A DNA stretch of 64,000 nt from Gadus chalcogrammus. Lineage: Eukaryota; Chordata; Actinopteri; Gadiformes; Gadidae. The notes beneath the pieces were generated by a model, which was given only the letters and a program-made list of their open reading frames with translations, was not told the DNA's origin and ran no database searches. The position numbers and the translations under genes were made by a program. Shown piece by piece: positions 38,096-47,112 of this stretch. The stretch is taken from assembly GCF_026213295.1 (NCBI RefSeq), contig NC_079413.1, positions 15,055,657 through 15,119,656 on the forward strand, written 5' to 3'. How positions within the stretch are numbered: position 1 is the stretch's first letter; the number at the start of each line of letters is the position of its first letter.

Positions 38096-38536
38096 TCCAG
38101 ATATATTTTATTTCCTAAACAGCATGCCATAATGCCAAACCTGTTCTTCTTTCTCATAGACAGTTAGACAAATACTGAAGAATACAAAAAAAAACGTAAT
38201 GCTCAAATATATCTTCCTTTCTTTGTGAAGCCCACAGACATGGAGGACAGCATGACTAGGGGAATGAATGTCGGCATTGTCGTAGTCAAACAAGGAGAGG
38301 ATCTTCTTGACATATCGGTGGTCCTAGAGGAACAGATCATTCTGCATGGAATCAAAGACTACTCACATGCAGTAGTTATGTTGATGGGGCTGCTATATGC
38401 ACTGAACATTGACTACCCGAAGGAGCTGCAATACACCTTCGAAGTCATTCAGAAGGTTCTCATGAACATCGGCAGTGAGAACTGCTCTGCCAGGGTTCAT
38501 GGACTGAGGAATAGACTTTTTCGTAAAACTGTGTAG

Positions 38537-40200
38537 ACACTACACTGAGACTGAGAGTTTTCTTTTGAGTTCTGTTACTACTATTCTGTTACTACTATCA
38601 GTTACTAGTTCATTACTATTGTAATGGTCACTGACATTCTCAGTTGCAAGAGTTGACAGAAGTAGACTGGGTTTGAGGTCTTTCCTGGAAAGTCTTTTTG
38701 ACCTGTTTGGTTCTGCATCATTTTATTTTATATTTTTCTCATGTTATGACAGACGTAATGAGTAGAGAACTAATTTGTGTTATTCTAAATGTGTTATTGT
38801 TCGTGTTATTGTAATATTCTAAATAGACACACACACACACACGGCTCTCTCTCATTTTTTTTGTATACATCCCATATCTGCTTCCTCTGGTCTCATCTCC
38901 CATATTGCTAATTAATGTTTTATTTTCTCTTTAATAAAACAGTGACACACACACACACACCTCTGTTTAAATAGTTCTCTCCCGCCTGCCTCACTTCCCC
39001 TCACTTCATCTTGTCATTGCCTGTCAGTAGGGATTTTTTTATTTTATTTAACCTTTATTTTTCCAGATAAAACATTAAGAACAGTTTCTTATTTACAATA
39101 TTGATCTGGTCCAAGAGGCCCCACCAGGAATAAAAGGTACAAATAACAAAAACACAAGCATGACTAATTTAGACAAATATAAAATGGATATACAAATACA
39201 TAACCTATGTACAGAAAGAAAATAGAAAACACCAATGCACTATAATAATAATAATTAAGATGGGTCAATGTTATATTGTGTGTGAAGGGTGTAATGCAAA
39301 TGAGAAACAGTGGAATCAACAGGAGCAGGGGGGGTCTACTAAGACATAGTTAAGTTTCTGCTTGAAGGCAGACTGTGATATGAAAGCTGTAAGTTTGAGG
39401 GTGTCTTGAATTTTGTTCCAGTCAAAAGATGCTGCAAAATGAAAGGAGTTTCGGTTGAAGGTAGTCCTGGTGAGTGGGTTAATGAGTTTGATAAGCTCAG
39501 ATGATCTTGTGCGGTAAGTGCTTCTAGAGAGATGGAGAAGGGAGGAAAGGTAATACGGATCCTTCTCTTGCTGGTACTCAATGGACGTAATGAGTACTCA
39601 TTTGTGTTATTCTAAAGAGGAGATGTTTTACCCATAAGCTTGTGCTGTTTTTGGGGACGTTTTGTACTTGATGGGATGTGTTGCTGTGTTTACCTTGCCC
39701 ATCTGGTTTATTAAAGCTTTGAAGAACTGGAATTGATTTGGTTTCTTTGGAACAACCAATAACCTATAGAGATGAGATCTTTAAGCATAATGTAAAATAA
39801 AGTTAAAAGAGAATTAACAATTATGTAGTACAAATGTAATCTTAAGAACTCAATGATGAAAGTTGACTCAAATAGAAATGTATAATGAAGTTGACATAAC
39901 ATAATAAGTTAGGTAAACTAGATATTGTAGGTAGACTGAAATGTAGATTAATTCTTTTCAGCTTTGGAATTCCAGTTGAAATAAATTAAGATTGTGTTGA
40001 CTCAACTAAATAATTCTATAGGAACTGAATTTTGATTAAGTTATGTAAACTAAAGGTTCATTTTATTTGACTAGAAAAGTTTATTTGTTTTGAACCATTA
40101 CACAATTGTCTCAACTAATCTTCACAAGTTCAGCTAACTTAACATTTTAAGGCAGCCCGGACACTAACTTTTGTTAGTTGTAACAACTTTTTTTACAGTG
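38537..40200. other. 3' non-coding and subterminal region of the EnSpm element
   Basis: No coding exon follows the SAMD3-like stop. Short (CA)n runs lie near 38825-38841 and 38945-38961. The block 39038-39600 contains 'tatttaacctttatttttcc' and an antisense frame of 80 codons, probably another dispersed repeat. The last 450 bp are AT-rich with repeated 'gactcaa/aactaa' words, as in subterminal regions of such transposons. Confidence 0.5.
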
Positions 40201-40309
40201 TAGCTACACACCCCCTCCGTTGATTGGTCGACAGAATCATCACTTCCGGGCGACGTGGGGATAAAAACAAACAAACAGAAGCCTCGAGGTATTATTCTTT
40301 ACAATTAAC

Positions 40310-40433
40310 ATGTTGCGTAAAACGCTTGCTTTGGCGAACAAGGAGGTGGAGACGTTCGTCTGCATTCTTGGGGAGGAAGACGTTGTTTATGATGTTTACG
40401 TAGCTGCCGCGGCGATCGACATCCGGCCTACCT
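40310..40433 (+). pseudogene. N-terminal fragment of a Harbinger-encoded protein (outer element)
   Basis: Forty-one codons from ATG read MLRKTLALANKEVETFVCIL then VYDVYVAAAAIDIRPT, where the next insertion cuts the frame. CCAAT-like 'gattggtcg' and TATA-like 'ggataaaaac' words precede it. The related 522-bp copy has the same start at 44223 with a deletion. The VYDVYVAAAAIDIRP stretch is one I associate with fish Harbinger proteins; no full domain remains. Confidence 0.45.
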
Positions 40434-40470
40434 TAAGGGCCCTTACATAGTCGACGCATCGCTACGCTTA

Positions 40471-40858
40471 CGCCCCGTGCCCACTACATGCGTCCGTTGC
40501 GTGATCCCCATTGACTTTAATGGGGACGGACGCGCAATGCATTGTGGATCCGTACGTGCCGTTGGAGCCTTCGGCTCAGTCAAGAAGTTGAAATATGTTC
40601 AACTTTTTCGGCAGCGACGGATCCGTCATCCAATCAGATCGCGTCTGCAAATTTAAGCACTGTGACGTGACTCGGGCTCTGACGATACTGGAAAGCGGGA
40701 AAGCGGGTCATCTTGCATCGCAACAAGCAGGAAGTAGCGGGAAGAACCCGGCGAAGCGATTTGATTGGCTGACGGATGCCTCTGCAAAGACTACTCCCCC
40801 ATCAGTCAGCAACGCCTTCCCACCTCCGTTGACTGAAGGAGGTAGTGGGCACGGGGCG
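40471..40858 (+). mobile_element. 388-bp Harbinger MITE, array copy 1
   Basis: It begins CGCCCCGTGCCCACTACATG and ends with the inverted GGTAGTGGGCACGGGGCG. TTA lies on the left (40468-40470) and TTA on the right (40859-40861). It is non-coding; long frames through it and its sisters are by-products of GC content. Confidence 0.85.
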
Positions 40859-40861
40859 TTA

Positions 40862-41249
40862 CGCTCCGTGCCCACTACCTCCGTCCGTTGCGTGATCCCC
40901 ATTGACTTTAATGGGGACGGACGCGCAATGCATTGTGGATCCGTCCATGCCGTTGGAGCCTTCGGCTCAGTCAAGAAGTTGAAAAATGTTCAACTTTTTC
41001 GGCAGCGACAGATCCGTCATCCAATCAGATCGCGTCTGCAAATTTAAGCATTGTGACGCGACTCGGGCTCTGACGATACTGGAAAGCCGGAAAGCGGGTC
41101 ATCTTGCATCGCAACAAGCAGGAAGTAGCGGGAAGAACCCGGCGAAGCGATTTGATTGGCTGCCGGATGCCTCTGCAAAGACTACTCCCCCATCCGTCAG
41201 CAACGCCTTCCCACCTCCGTTGACTGAAGGAGGTAGTGGGCACGGGGCG
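40862..41249 (+). mobile_element. 388-bp Harbinger MITE, array copy 2
   Basis: Same orientation and exactly the same length as copy 1, with point differences (CGCTCCGTG start). It shares TTA 40859-40861 with copy 1 and TTA 41250-41252 with copy 3. Confidence 0.85.
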
Positions 41250-41252
41250 TTA

Positions 41253-41534
41253 TGCCCCGTGCCCCCGCTACTTCCTGCTTGTTGCGATGCAAGATGACCC
41301 GCTTTCCCGCTTTCCAGTATCGTCAGAGCCCGAGTCGCGTCACAGTGCTTAAATTTGCAGACGCGATCTGATTGGATGACGGATCCGTCGCTGCCGAAAA
41401 AGTTTAACATATTTCAACTTCTTGACTGAGCCGAAGGCTCCAACGGAACGTACGGATCCACAATGCATTGTGCGTCCGTCCCCATTAAAGTCAATGGGGA
41501 TCACGCAACGGACGCATGTAGTGGGCACGGGGCG
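41253..41534 (-). mobile_element. Harbinger MITE, array copy 3 (282 bp, internally deleted)
   Basis: Inverted relative to copies 1 and 2. It lacks the part next to the first TIR (the segment holding 'ttgactgaaggagg'). TTA lies on the left and TAA (41535-41537) on the right. Confidence 0.8.
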
Positions 41535-41537
41535 TAA

Positions 41538-41802
41538 CGCCCCGTGCCCACTACCTCCTTCAGTCAACGGAGGTGGGAAGGCGTTGCTGACGGATGGGGG
41601 AGTAGTCTTTGCAGAGGCATCCGTCAGCCAATCAAATCGCTTCGCCGGGTTCTTCCCGCTACTTCCTGCTTGTTGCGATGCAAGATGACCTGCTTTCCCG
41701 CTTTCCAGTATCGTCAGAGCCCGAGTCGCGTCACAGTGCTTAAATTTGCAGACGCGATCTGATTGGATGACGGATCCGGACGCATGCAGTGGGCACGGGG
41801 CG
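41538..41802 (-). mobile_element. Harbinger MITE, array copy 4 (265 bp, internally deleted)
   Basis: Inverted orientation. It lacks the opposite half from copy 3: the sequence jumps from 'gatgacggatcc' straight to 'ggacgcatgcagtgggc'. It is flanked by TAA and TTA (41803-41805). Confidence 0.8.
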
Positions 41803-41805
41803 TTA

Positions 41806-42193
41806 CGTCCCGTGCCCACTACATGCGTCCGTTGCGTGATCCCCATTGACTTTAATGGGGACGGACGCGCAATGCGTTGTGGATCCGTACGTTCTGTTGG
41901 AGCCTTCGGCTCAGTCAAGAAGTTGAAATATGTTCAACTTATTCGGCAGCGACGGATCCGTCATCCAATCAGATCGCGTCTGCAAATTTAAGCACTGTGA
42001 CGCGACTCGGGCTCTGACGATACTGGAAAGCGGGAAAGCGGGTCATCTTGCATCGCAACAAGCAGGAAGTAGCGGGAAGAACCCGGCGAAGCGATTTGAT
42101 TGGCTGACGGATGCCTCTGCAAAGACTACTCCCCCATCAGTCAGCAACGCCTTCCCACCTCCGTTGACTGAAGGAGGTAGTGGGCACGGGGCG
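41806..42193 (+). mobile_element. 388-bp Harbinger MITE, array copy 5
   Basis: Full length, same orientation as copies 1 and 2, start CGTCCCGTG. TTA 41803-41805 is on the left and TTA 42194-42196 on the right, after which element X resumes. Confidence 0.85.
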
Positions 42194-42991
42194 TTACGCG
42201 TCCAAAAGGCTACGCGACGCGACGCTTCGGCCGCCATTAAGCGTAGAAGCGTAGCAAAACGCGTCCTCCAAATTTTTGATACGCGACGCGCCGATCCATG
42301 CAATACCAAGCGTTGTCGGTGGGGGCGATACTGAAAATATTGTACATTATTTCCACTATAGGTTATATTTACAGAAGAAGAACATATGAGAGGATGCGGG
42401 ACCGTGATAAGAATGACATTCACGTCTCTTTTACTAATTACCTGTAGGCCTACCTATTAATGCGAACCCTTCCACAGGGGTAAAGTGCTATTTTGATGCG
42501 CTACATCAAACAGCTGATGCGGGATTGTGAGCCATTTTAATGATCTTCTTGTCACCCGATATTCGTTCTATTACTGGCCTTATTTGTTTAGCCTATTTGA
42601 ATTAATTACGTAATGTTTTGTGTTCACGTTCTGTGTGAAACATAAGTGTTCATGTTCTGTGTGAAACATAAGTTCAGTAGCCTCTTTGAGTGAATGGAAT
42701 TTGAAAGCGTGAGTGTGTAGTGAATGAAAAATGTGTGCGTGTATGGTGGGACTATTTTCTGTATTTGATAAATAAACCCCTTTTCTCTAATAATGTTTCC
42801 TACCATATAATTTCTGTGGACATTATGCGCTATAGCTTAAAGCCTTTGGCTATAGGGTTACACTTAAATAATTCATTCATCTGTCAAGGCAATAGCTCGT
42901 TGTATAAACATTTTATATGGATATGAATTAATGAGTTTGACGTAAACCAAATTAGGTAACTTGTGTAACATGATAACTAATGAATCAAAAG

Positions 42992-43327
42992 TCATGCTTC
43001 CAAGTGACCAATGTATATACATGTATTGGTCAGTGCGCATACCCAATCGTAGCACATTGTACTGGTGGGGAAACACGCCAGCATCTGACAAAAAATAATC
43101 TGCCAGCTGCTCCCTGACAAGGGCCGGTTTTGGTCAGAGTCGGGAAGATATCGGATGACTCGCGAAAGGAGATAATCAAACTTTGGCGCAGACATCCGAA
43201 AATACTGGAAATGCCTCTCCTCGTCCATGCTTCGCATTGGAAGCACCAGAGAAACAAATTCCCCATCCTGATCTCGTGTGGTATTTAAAGGGCGCACATA
43301 CCACCGCCTATCTCTGCGCTTCATCAC
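42992..43327 (-). pseudogene. HARBI1-like nuclease, N-terminal fragment
   Basis: The - strand frame reads MMKRRDRRWYVRPLNTTRDQ, then GEFVSLVLPMRSMDEERHFQ, then YFRMSAPKFDYLLSRV. This is the conserved N-terminal region of PIF-Harbinger nucleases (RRYWVRP..., EERFFRYFRMS...F..LL). It loses similarity after about residue 85 and stops before any DDE catalytic residue. Element X is therefore not self-mobile. Confidence 0.75.
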
Positions 43328-43537
43328 TCTTCTTCCGTAGCAACTTTGATCGGAACGTCACCTGGAATGTCCCCCCGCAAAAACACCGGTGACTCTGCTG
43401 CCACCCATGGCGTGAGTGGTGTATTGCATGTCATGCATTGCCCGCGACGTTCGCGTATGCTGTGTAGACTATGAAAGGAAGCGCGTCGCTCGCGTCGTTT
43501 ACGCGCGTCGCTCGCGTCGACTATGTAAGGGCCCTCA

Positions 43538-43925
43538 AGCCCCGTGCCCACTACCTCCTTCAGTCAACGGAGGTGGGAAGGCGTTGCTGACTGATGGGGG
43601 AGTAGTCTTTGCAGAGGCATCCGTCAGCCAATCAAATCGCTTCGCCGGGTTCTTCCCGCTACTTCCTGCTTGTTGCGATGCAAGATGACCCGCTTTCCCG
43701 CTTTCCAGTATCGTCAGAGCCCGAGTCGCGTCACAATGCTTAAATTTGCAGACGCGATCTGATTGGATGACGGATCCGTCGCTGCCGAAAAAGTTGAAAA
43801 TTTTTCAACTTCTTGACTGAGCCGAAGGCTCCAACGGAACATACGGATCCACAATGCATTGCGCGTCCGTCCCCATTAAAGTCAATGGGGATCACGCAAC
43901 GGACGCATGTAGTGGGCACGGGGCG
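43538..43925 (-). mobile_element. 388-bp Harbinger MITE, copy 6
   Basis: The same family as the five-copy array but outside element X, directly abutting its right end. The terminal base differs (AGCCCCGTG). It is flanked by TCA (43535-43537) and TAA (43926-43928). Confidence 0.8.
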
Positions 43926-43928
43926 TAA

Positions 43929-44450
43929 TGGCGCGTTTCCACTGCAGGGTGTGGAACGGATCGGATCGCAAAGGTGCGGGTCGGGTCGCGTTTCCACCGC
44001 CAAAAGTGGGCGTGACCCGGACTTTGCCGTACCCGTTCCGGCCCCATTCTCGGGACTCCTCCGTTGCGGTACCCAAAACGAGACCAGACGCCTGAAAGGG
44101 TCCCGTGAAATTCTAGCTACACCCCCCCTCCGTTGATTGGTCGACAGAATCGTCACTTCCGGGTGACGCGGGGATAAAAACAAACAAACAGTAGCCTCGA
44201 GGTATTATTCTTTACAATTAACATGTCGCGTAAAAAGCTTGCTTGGGCGAACAAGGAGGTGGATTCTTGGGGAGGAAGACATTGTTTACGATGTTTACGT
44301 AGCTGCCGCGGCGATCGACATCCGGCCTACCACCAAGGGTACTGTCGGCAGTGGAAACGCGACCTCGGAACTGAGCTGGGCTATACCGCCCCCTCCCTAC
44401 CGCACCTTTGCGATCCGCTCCGCTCCGCACCCTGCAGTGGAAACGCGGCA
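43929..44450 (+). mobile_element. 522-bp Harbinger element, uninterrupted relative of the outer element
   Basis: It begins TGGCGCGTTTCCACTGCAGG, ends with the inverted CCTGCAGTGGAAACGCGGCA, and has TAA on both sides (43926-43928 and 44451-44453). It holds the reading-through form of the site that the EnSpm element entered in the outer copy (aaattctagctacac near 44110-44124), which fixes the EnSpm target duplication. It contains only a deleted start of a protein (ATG 44223). Confidence 0.85.
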
Positions 44451-44570
44451 TAAGGGTACTGTCGGCGGTGGAAACGCGACCTCGGAACTGAGCTGGGCTA
44501 TACCGTCCCCTCCCTACCGCACCTTTGCGAACCAATCCGTTCCGCACCCTGCAGTGGAAATGTGGCATTA

Positions 44571-44739
44571 TTTGGACAAAGTGGTTCAGAATGTGGTGGA
44601 AAAACAGTTTTTGAGATAGGAAGGTCCTACCGCCCTGAAATTTGAATACCTTATTCTAGGCCTAACTGGGACCCCCACACCGAAATTTGGCCCGGTCGGA
44701 CCCCGAGGGCAGGGAGGGGGGGGGGGGTCTGAGGTTTCG
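44571..44739. other. short unassigned stretch
   Basis: Sequence right of the outer Harbinger. It contains an oligo-G run near 44716-44728, followed by 'gggttagggttagggtt' (44740-44756), a telomere-like word of about three units. Confidence 0.5.
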
Positions 44740-45240
44740 GGTTAGGGTTAGGGTTAATTAATTGTTTCAAATAACCCTGCCTGGTTAAATCAATCAGCTT
44801 GGTGTTTTGCTTTCAAGAATAGGTTATAGGCTGTGTCACTATAAAATCTGTCCATGCGTGTCTCTCAGAGGGACGTAACAAACCACCAGACAGCGATTTA
44901 AAAAAAATTATTCAAGTCATTAAAAAAGTAATTTATTAATTACAAGTCTAAACTGCGGAAAATAACATAATCCAAGGTGCCTTTTGAAGGAAACCTTGGA
45001 ATATCTGTTTATTTCCTAACCAGCGGACCTTAGGTCACGTGACGTTTGACGCAGGCCCAATTGAAAAGAAAAGACCAAAAAAACGTAGGCATGTCACATG
45101 TTTAAAGCCGTTATTGTATTTAATTAATTGAATATTAAAATATATATTATATATAGAAATATACAATTATTTAGTTATAATATTATAAGTAGACCATAGC
45201 TTTTATTCAATTATCGTTATAACAAGATCTGTATCATGAC
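44740..45240 (-). repeat. right arm of the long-range inverted repeat
   Basis: Inverted partner of 28690-30062. It carries a single AT-rich unit and about 110 bp extra near 44815-44930 that the left arm lacks. Confidence 0.7.
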
Positions 45241-46070
45241 CATTGAACAGCCTGAATGAAATTCATATTGACGGTATGGCGCTATATCCCTATTCTCGCA
45301 CACCCATCGTGAATTTAATAGACCATTCTTGTTGCTTCGAGGAAGTCTGGTGGTCTCCGTAGCCTATATAATAAATAAATATCCTAAAAACGATCCAATA
45401 GGAAAGATGCTCACAGCGTCTTAGAGCCGTAGTCGGGCATTGGGGGATTATCACACTGATACCTAGTACTTCCGCATTTGGTGTTCTTTGTGCACTGTGA
45501 CATCCGGTGAATCACTCGTCACTCTGGCGAACTGATGATGGAGGACCGGCAGTTCACTTTCACGACATCCCTGGTAAATGTACCCAAAGTCACGTTTTCT
45601 GAAGTTCACATACTTACCGAACAACACTCCATAACAGCCCGCTCCAATCTGGACAAGGGATTGTTTATTTTTCGAGAAATATATCGACTACGAATGTCAA
45701 CGAGTGTCTGCTAGCTAGCTTACGCTAGGTAGGTGCTAACGTCAGTTTGGCGTCAGCTCAGTCTGGAGGGATGATGAAATGATAAGAGATGAAAAATAAG
45801 GTAGACTTGTACTTCTTTGGTACATAAATGAATGTGTATCTTCAGCAGAATGTGAAATGAACTGAATGAATAAAGGAACTGAAAGAATAAAAGGATTTAA
45901 TTCATTCCCTTTTTCTGAGTAGGCTACATCATTTACTACATTACATATTAACATTATTTAGAATACTTTCAGGATGGACTGACTGGTCTTTAAAATTGAT
46001 TATAGATGAGACTTCTCATTCAATTACATACATGTCATTCAATATATACAATGTTTTCAGTATACAGAAT
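45241..46070. other. unassigned stretch with a weak exon-like signal
   Basis: No recognisable gene. One exon-like signal (ATGATGGAGGACC... to a GTAAAT donor, 45535-45573) is discussed in the findings. Confidence 0.4.
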
Positions 46071-46190
46071 TACAGCTCCGGAAAAAATGAAGGGACCACT
46101 CCAAATGTTCAGTGCCTCTCGTTTTAATACTTATATATTATATTTAAGATTTATAGGTACATGTTTGAGTAGAAACACTATTCAACAGGG
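46070..46190. repeat. Tc1/mariner-type terminal repeat fragment
   Basis: The sequence 'tacagctccggaaaaaatga' followed by 'agggaccactcca' and 'atttataggtacatgtttga' resembles a terminal repeat common in fish DNA transposons. Its opposite end is not found. Confidence 0.35.
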
Positions 46191-46195
46191 ATGTA

Positions 46196-47112
46196 ACCTT
46201 TTAAATCAAGTGGTCCCTGGAAGTTGGTCATCACACAGCAGACGGTCCACAGCTGGTTGACTGTCGCAGACAAGGTGAAAGGAAAGTGCGTTCCCAGATG
46301 CGGTATTCCTTGACTCTGCCTATTGCTCTTTCTACGAGGATTCGAAGTCGGGCGATTGCTTGTGTTTTCAGAGCATCCTCTTCGGTGAACTGCGCAGTGA
46401 TTAGAGATAAGTTAATTAGTATTATTATTGTGAGTGCTTCAGTCCATCTTAAAAATTTGTCTACATATCTTAATGGTCACATTTGGGTCAAAGTTTTAAT
46501 TTGAAATGTTCATTCCTTTCATGCCTGTCATCTTGAAGGGTGGTATAATCAGCGTTGCCCCACGATCAGCTAGTGGCTTCTCGATGGTGAAACCCTTGTC
46601 TGCCATGCAGCCATCTCCTGGCTCCAGTAAATCCAGCAGTCCACTTCGTTCAGTCAGCTCTGGGTCGGAGATGGAGCCGGTGAAGAGACTTGACACAAAA
46701 GTCGCAGCACTACAAGGGGCAATCCCAATCAAGGCCTTAAAGGTTGTTGTGTTCTTGTAAGATGATGTTCGGGTAATCATCGACTGCACCTCGGTGCAGT
46801 CGATGATTACCCGAACATCATATCTGGACTGTACTGCACAAATTTGCTTGGCATGGTGTTCTTGACTTGCTGTTTACTCATGGGGAGGGAGCCAAGGAGC
46901 AGGTAACGGTAGTTGGCCCACAGTATAACAACATGGGAGACAGTGGACACACTGACCTGAAACATGTCAGCCAGCACCTTCTCTTGCAGGCCTGCAGCAA
47001 CCCGGCAGCAGAAGAGAAAAAACTCAACCAGTTGCAGTCTACACGTTGGACTGGGAGAAATGGGTTCAAATGTTTGTTTCTTTTTCTGAGCTTTCGACCA
47101 ATAAACCAACAT
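46196..47112 (-). pseudogene. ISL2EU-like (DDE_Tnp_4) transposase, broken
   Basis: Reading on the - strand, 47112-46820 holds a helix-turn-helix region (EKVLADMFQVSVSTVSHVVI, then NYRYLLLGSLPMSK). Next comes RVIIDCTEV with the first catalytic Asp, but a perfect palindrome replaces the residues expected after it. SSYKNTTTFKALIGIAPCSA, GSISDPELTERSGLLDLLEP and GDGCMADKGF (second Asp) follow. A later piece (46398-46200) gives IARLRILVERAIGRVKEYRI with the catalytic Glu, then a frameshift. Family assignment rests on this DDE_Tnp_4 pattern. No THAP domain or TIR was located. Confidence 0.75.
46762..46821. repeat. perfect 29-bp palindrome in the transposase gene
   Basis: Arm 46762-46790 begins atgatgttcgggtaatcatc. 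The arm at 46793-46821 is its exact complement. Only 'tc' separates them. Confidence 0.95.

Larger units (their letters stand above)
35930..38536 (+). pseudogene. EnSpm second gene: PB1-like / SAMD3-like protein, broken
   Basis: Pieces on the + strand follow the order of fish proteins annotated 'sterile alpha motif domain-containing protein 3-like'. (1) 35930-36110 gives MLLRIILSKDDIRKIQIESL and later GDFVVQYEDREFDNELCNL, a PB1-like domain, with a TAA in it at 36007-36009. (2) A LINE tail interrupts. (3) 36341-37114 runs through WPDAFEIPRFCYDVELQLKR, YPSREEYDIVAQSLIKKHPC and GWYCWKFSLKFKMGNYRN, then a Lys-rich stretch, ending at a GT donor. (4) 37164-37253 gives KEDVILRGLPYFLREDPSKF and ends at a donor; about 60 residues expected just before it are missing. 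(5) 38229-38536 gives the conserved C terminus (LLYALNIDYPKELQYTFEVI, CSARVHGLRNRL). Its role in the transposon is unknown. Confidence 0.65.
30965..40200 (+). mobile_element. EnSpm/CACTA transposon, 9236 bp, two genes
   Basis: The ends are CACTGTAAAAAATAGTTGT and the inverted ...AACTTTTTTTACAGTG. TA is duplicated at 30963-30964 and 40201-40202. The target is known because a paralogous copy of the host repeat near 44115 reads through as 'gaaattctagctacac'; here the element splits it into 'ggaaattcta' and 'tagctacac'. It encodes a zinc-finger transposase (32863-35514) and a second, SAMD3-like gene (about 35930-38536), both on the + strand. It also contains later insertions: a LINE tail, and a foldback carrying a LINE fragment. 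Long AT-rich subterminal regions flank the genes. Confidence 0.85.
40437..43534 (-). mobile_element. Harbinger element X (3.1 kb) inserted in the outer Harbinger
   Basis: The ends are GGGCCCTTACATAGTCGACG and its inverted complement (CGTCGACTATGTAAGGGCCC). The left flank is TAA (40434-40436) and the right is TCA (43535-43537), probably a mutated TAA. Without its five inserted MITEs (about 1.7 kb) it is roughly 1.4 kb. It keeps a fragment of a HARBI1-like nuclease on the - strand. Subterminal regions are rich in 'gcgacgcgacgc' and 'gcgtcgctcgcgtcg'. Confidence 0.75.
30783..44567 (+). mobile_element. outer PIF-Harbinger element, split by later insertions
   Basis: The left end is TGCCGCGTTTCCACTGCAGG and the right end is its inverted complement (CCTGCAGTGGAAATGTGGCA). 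TTA flanks both sides (30780-30782 and 44568-44570). The element's own sequence survives as 30783-30964, 40203-40433 and 44454-44567. Put together, these match the uninterrupted 522-bp relative at 43929-44450. Everything else inside came later: the EnSpm element at 30965-40200 and a chain of three Harbinger-type insertions at 40437-44450. Confidence 0.8.

Noticed and set aside
40471..42193. CRISPR-like regular spacing of repeats
   Set aside because: The repeats are 265-388-bp TIR elements separated by 3-bp target duplications in a eukaryotic genome. They are not short repeats with unique spacers.
40595..42334. Several frames of 70-189 codons on both strands repeating the same peptide
   Set aside because: They recur with every MITE copy and run through TIRs and target duplications. 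They reflect GC-rich non-coding repeats rather than genes.
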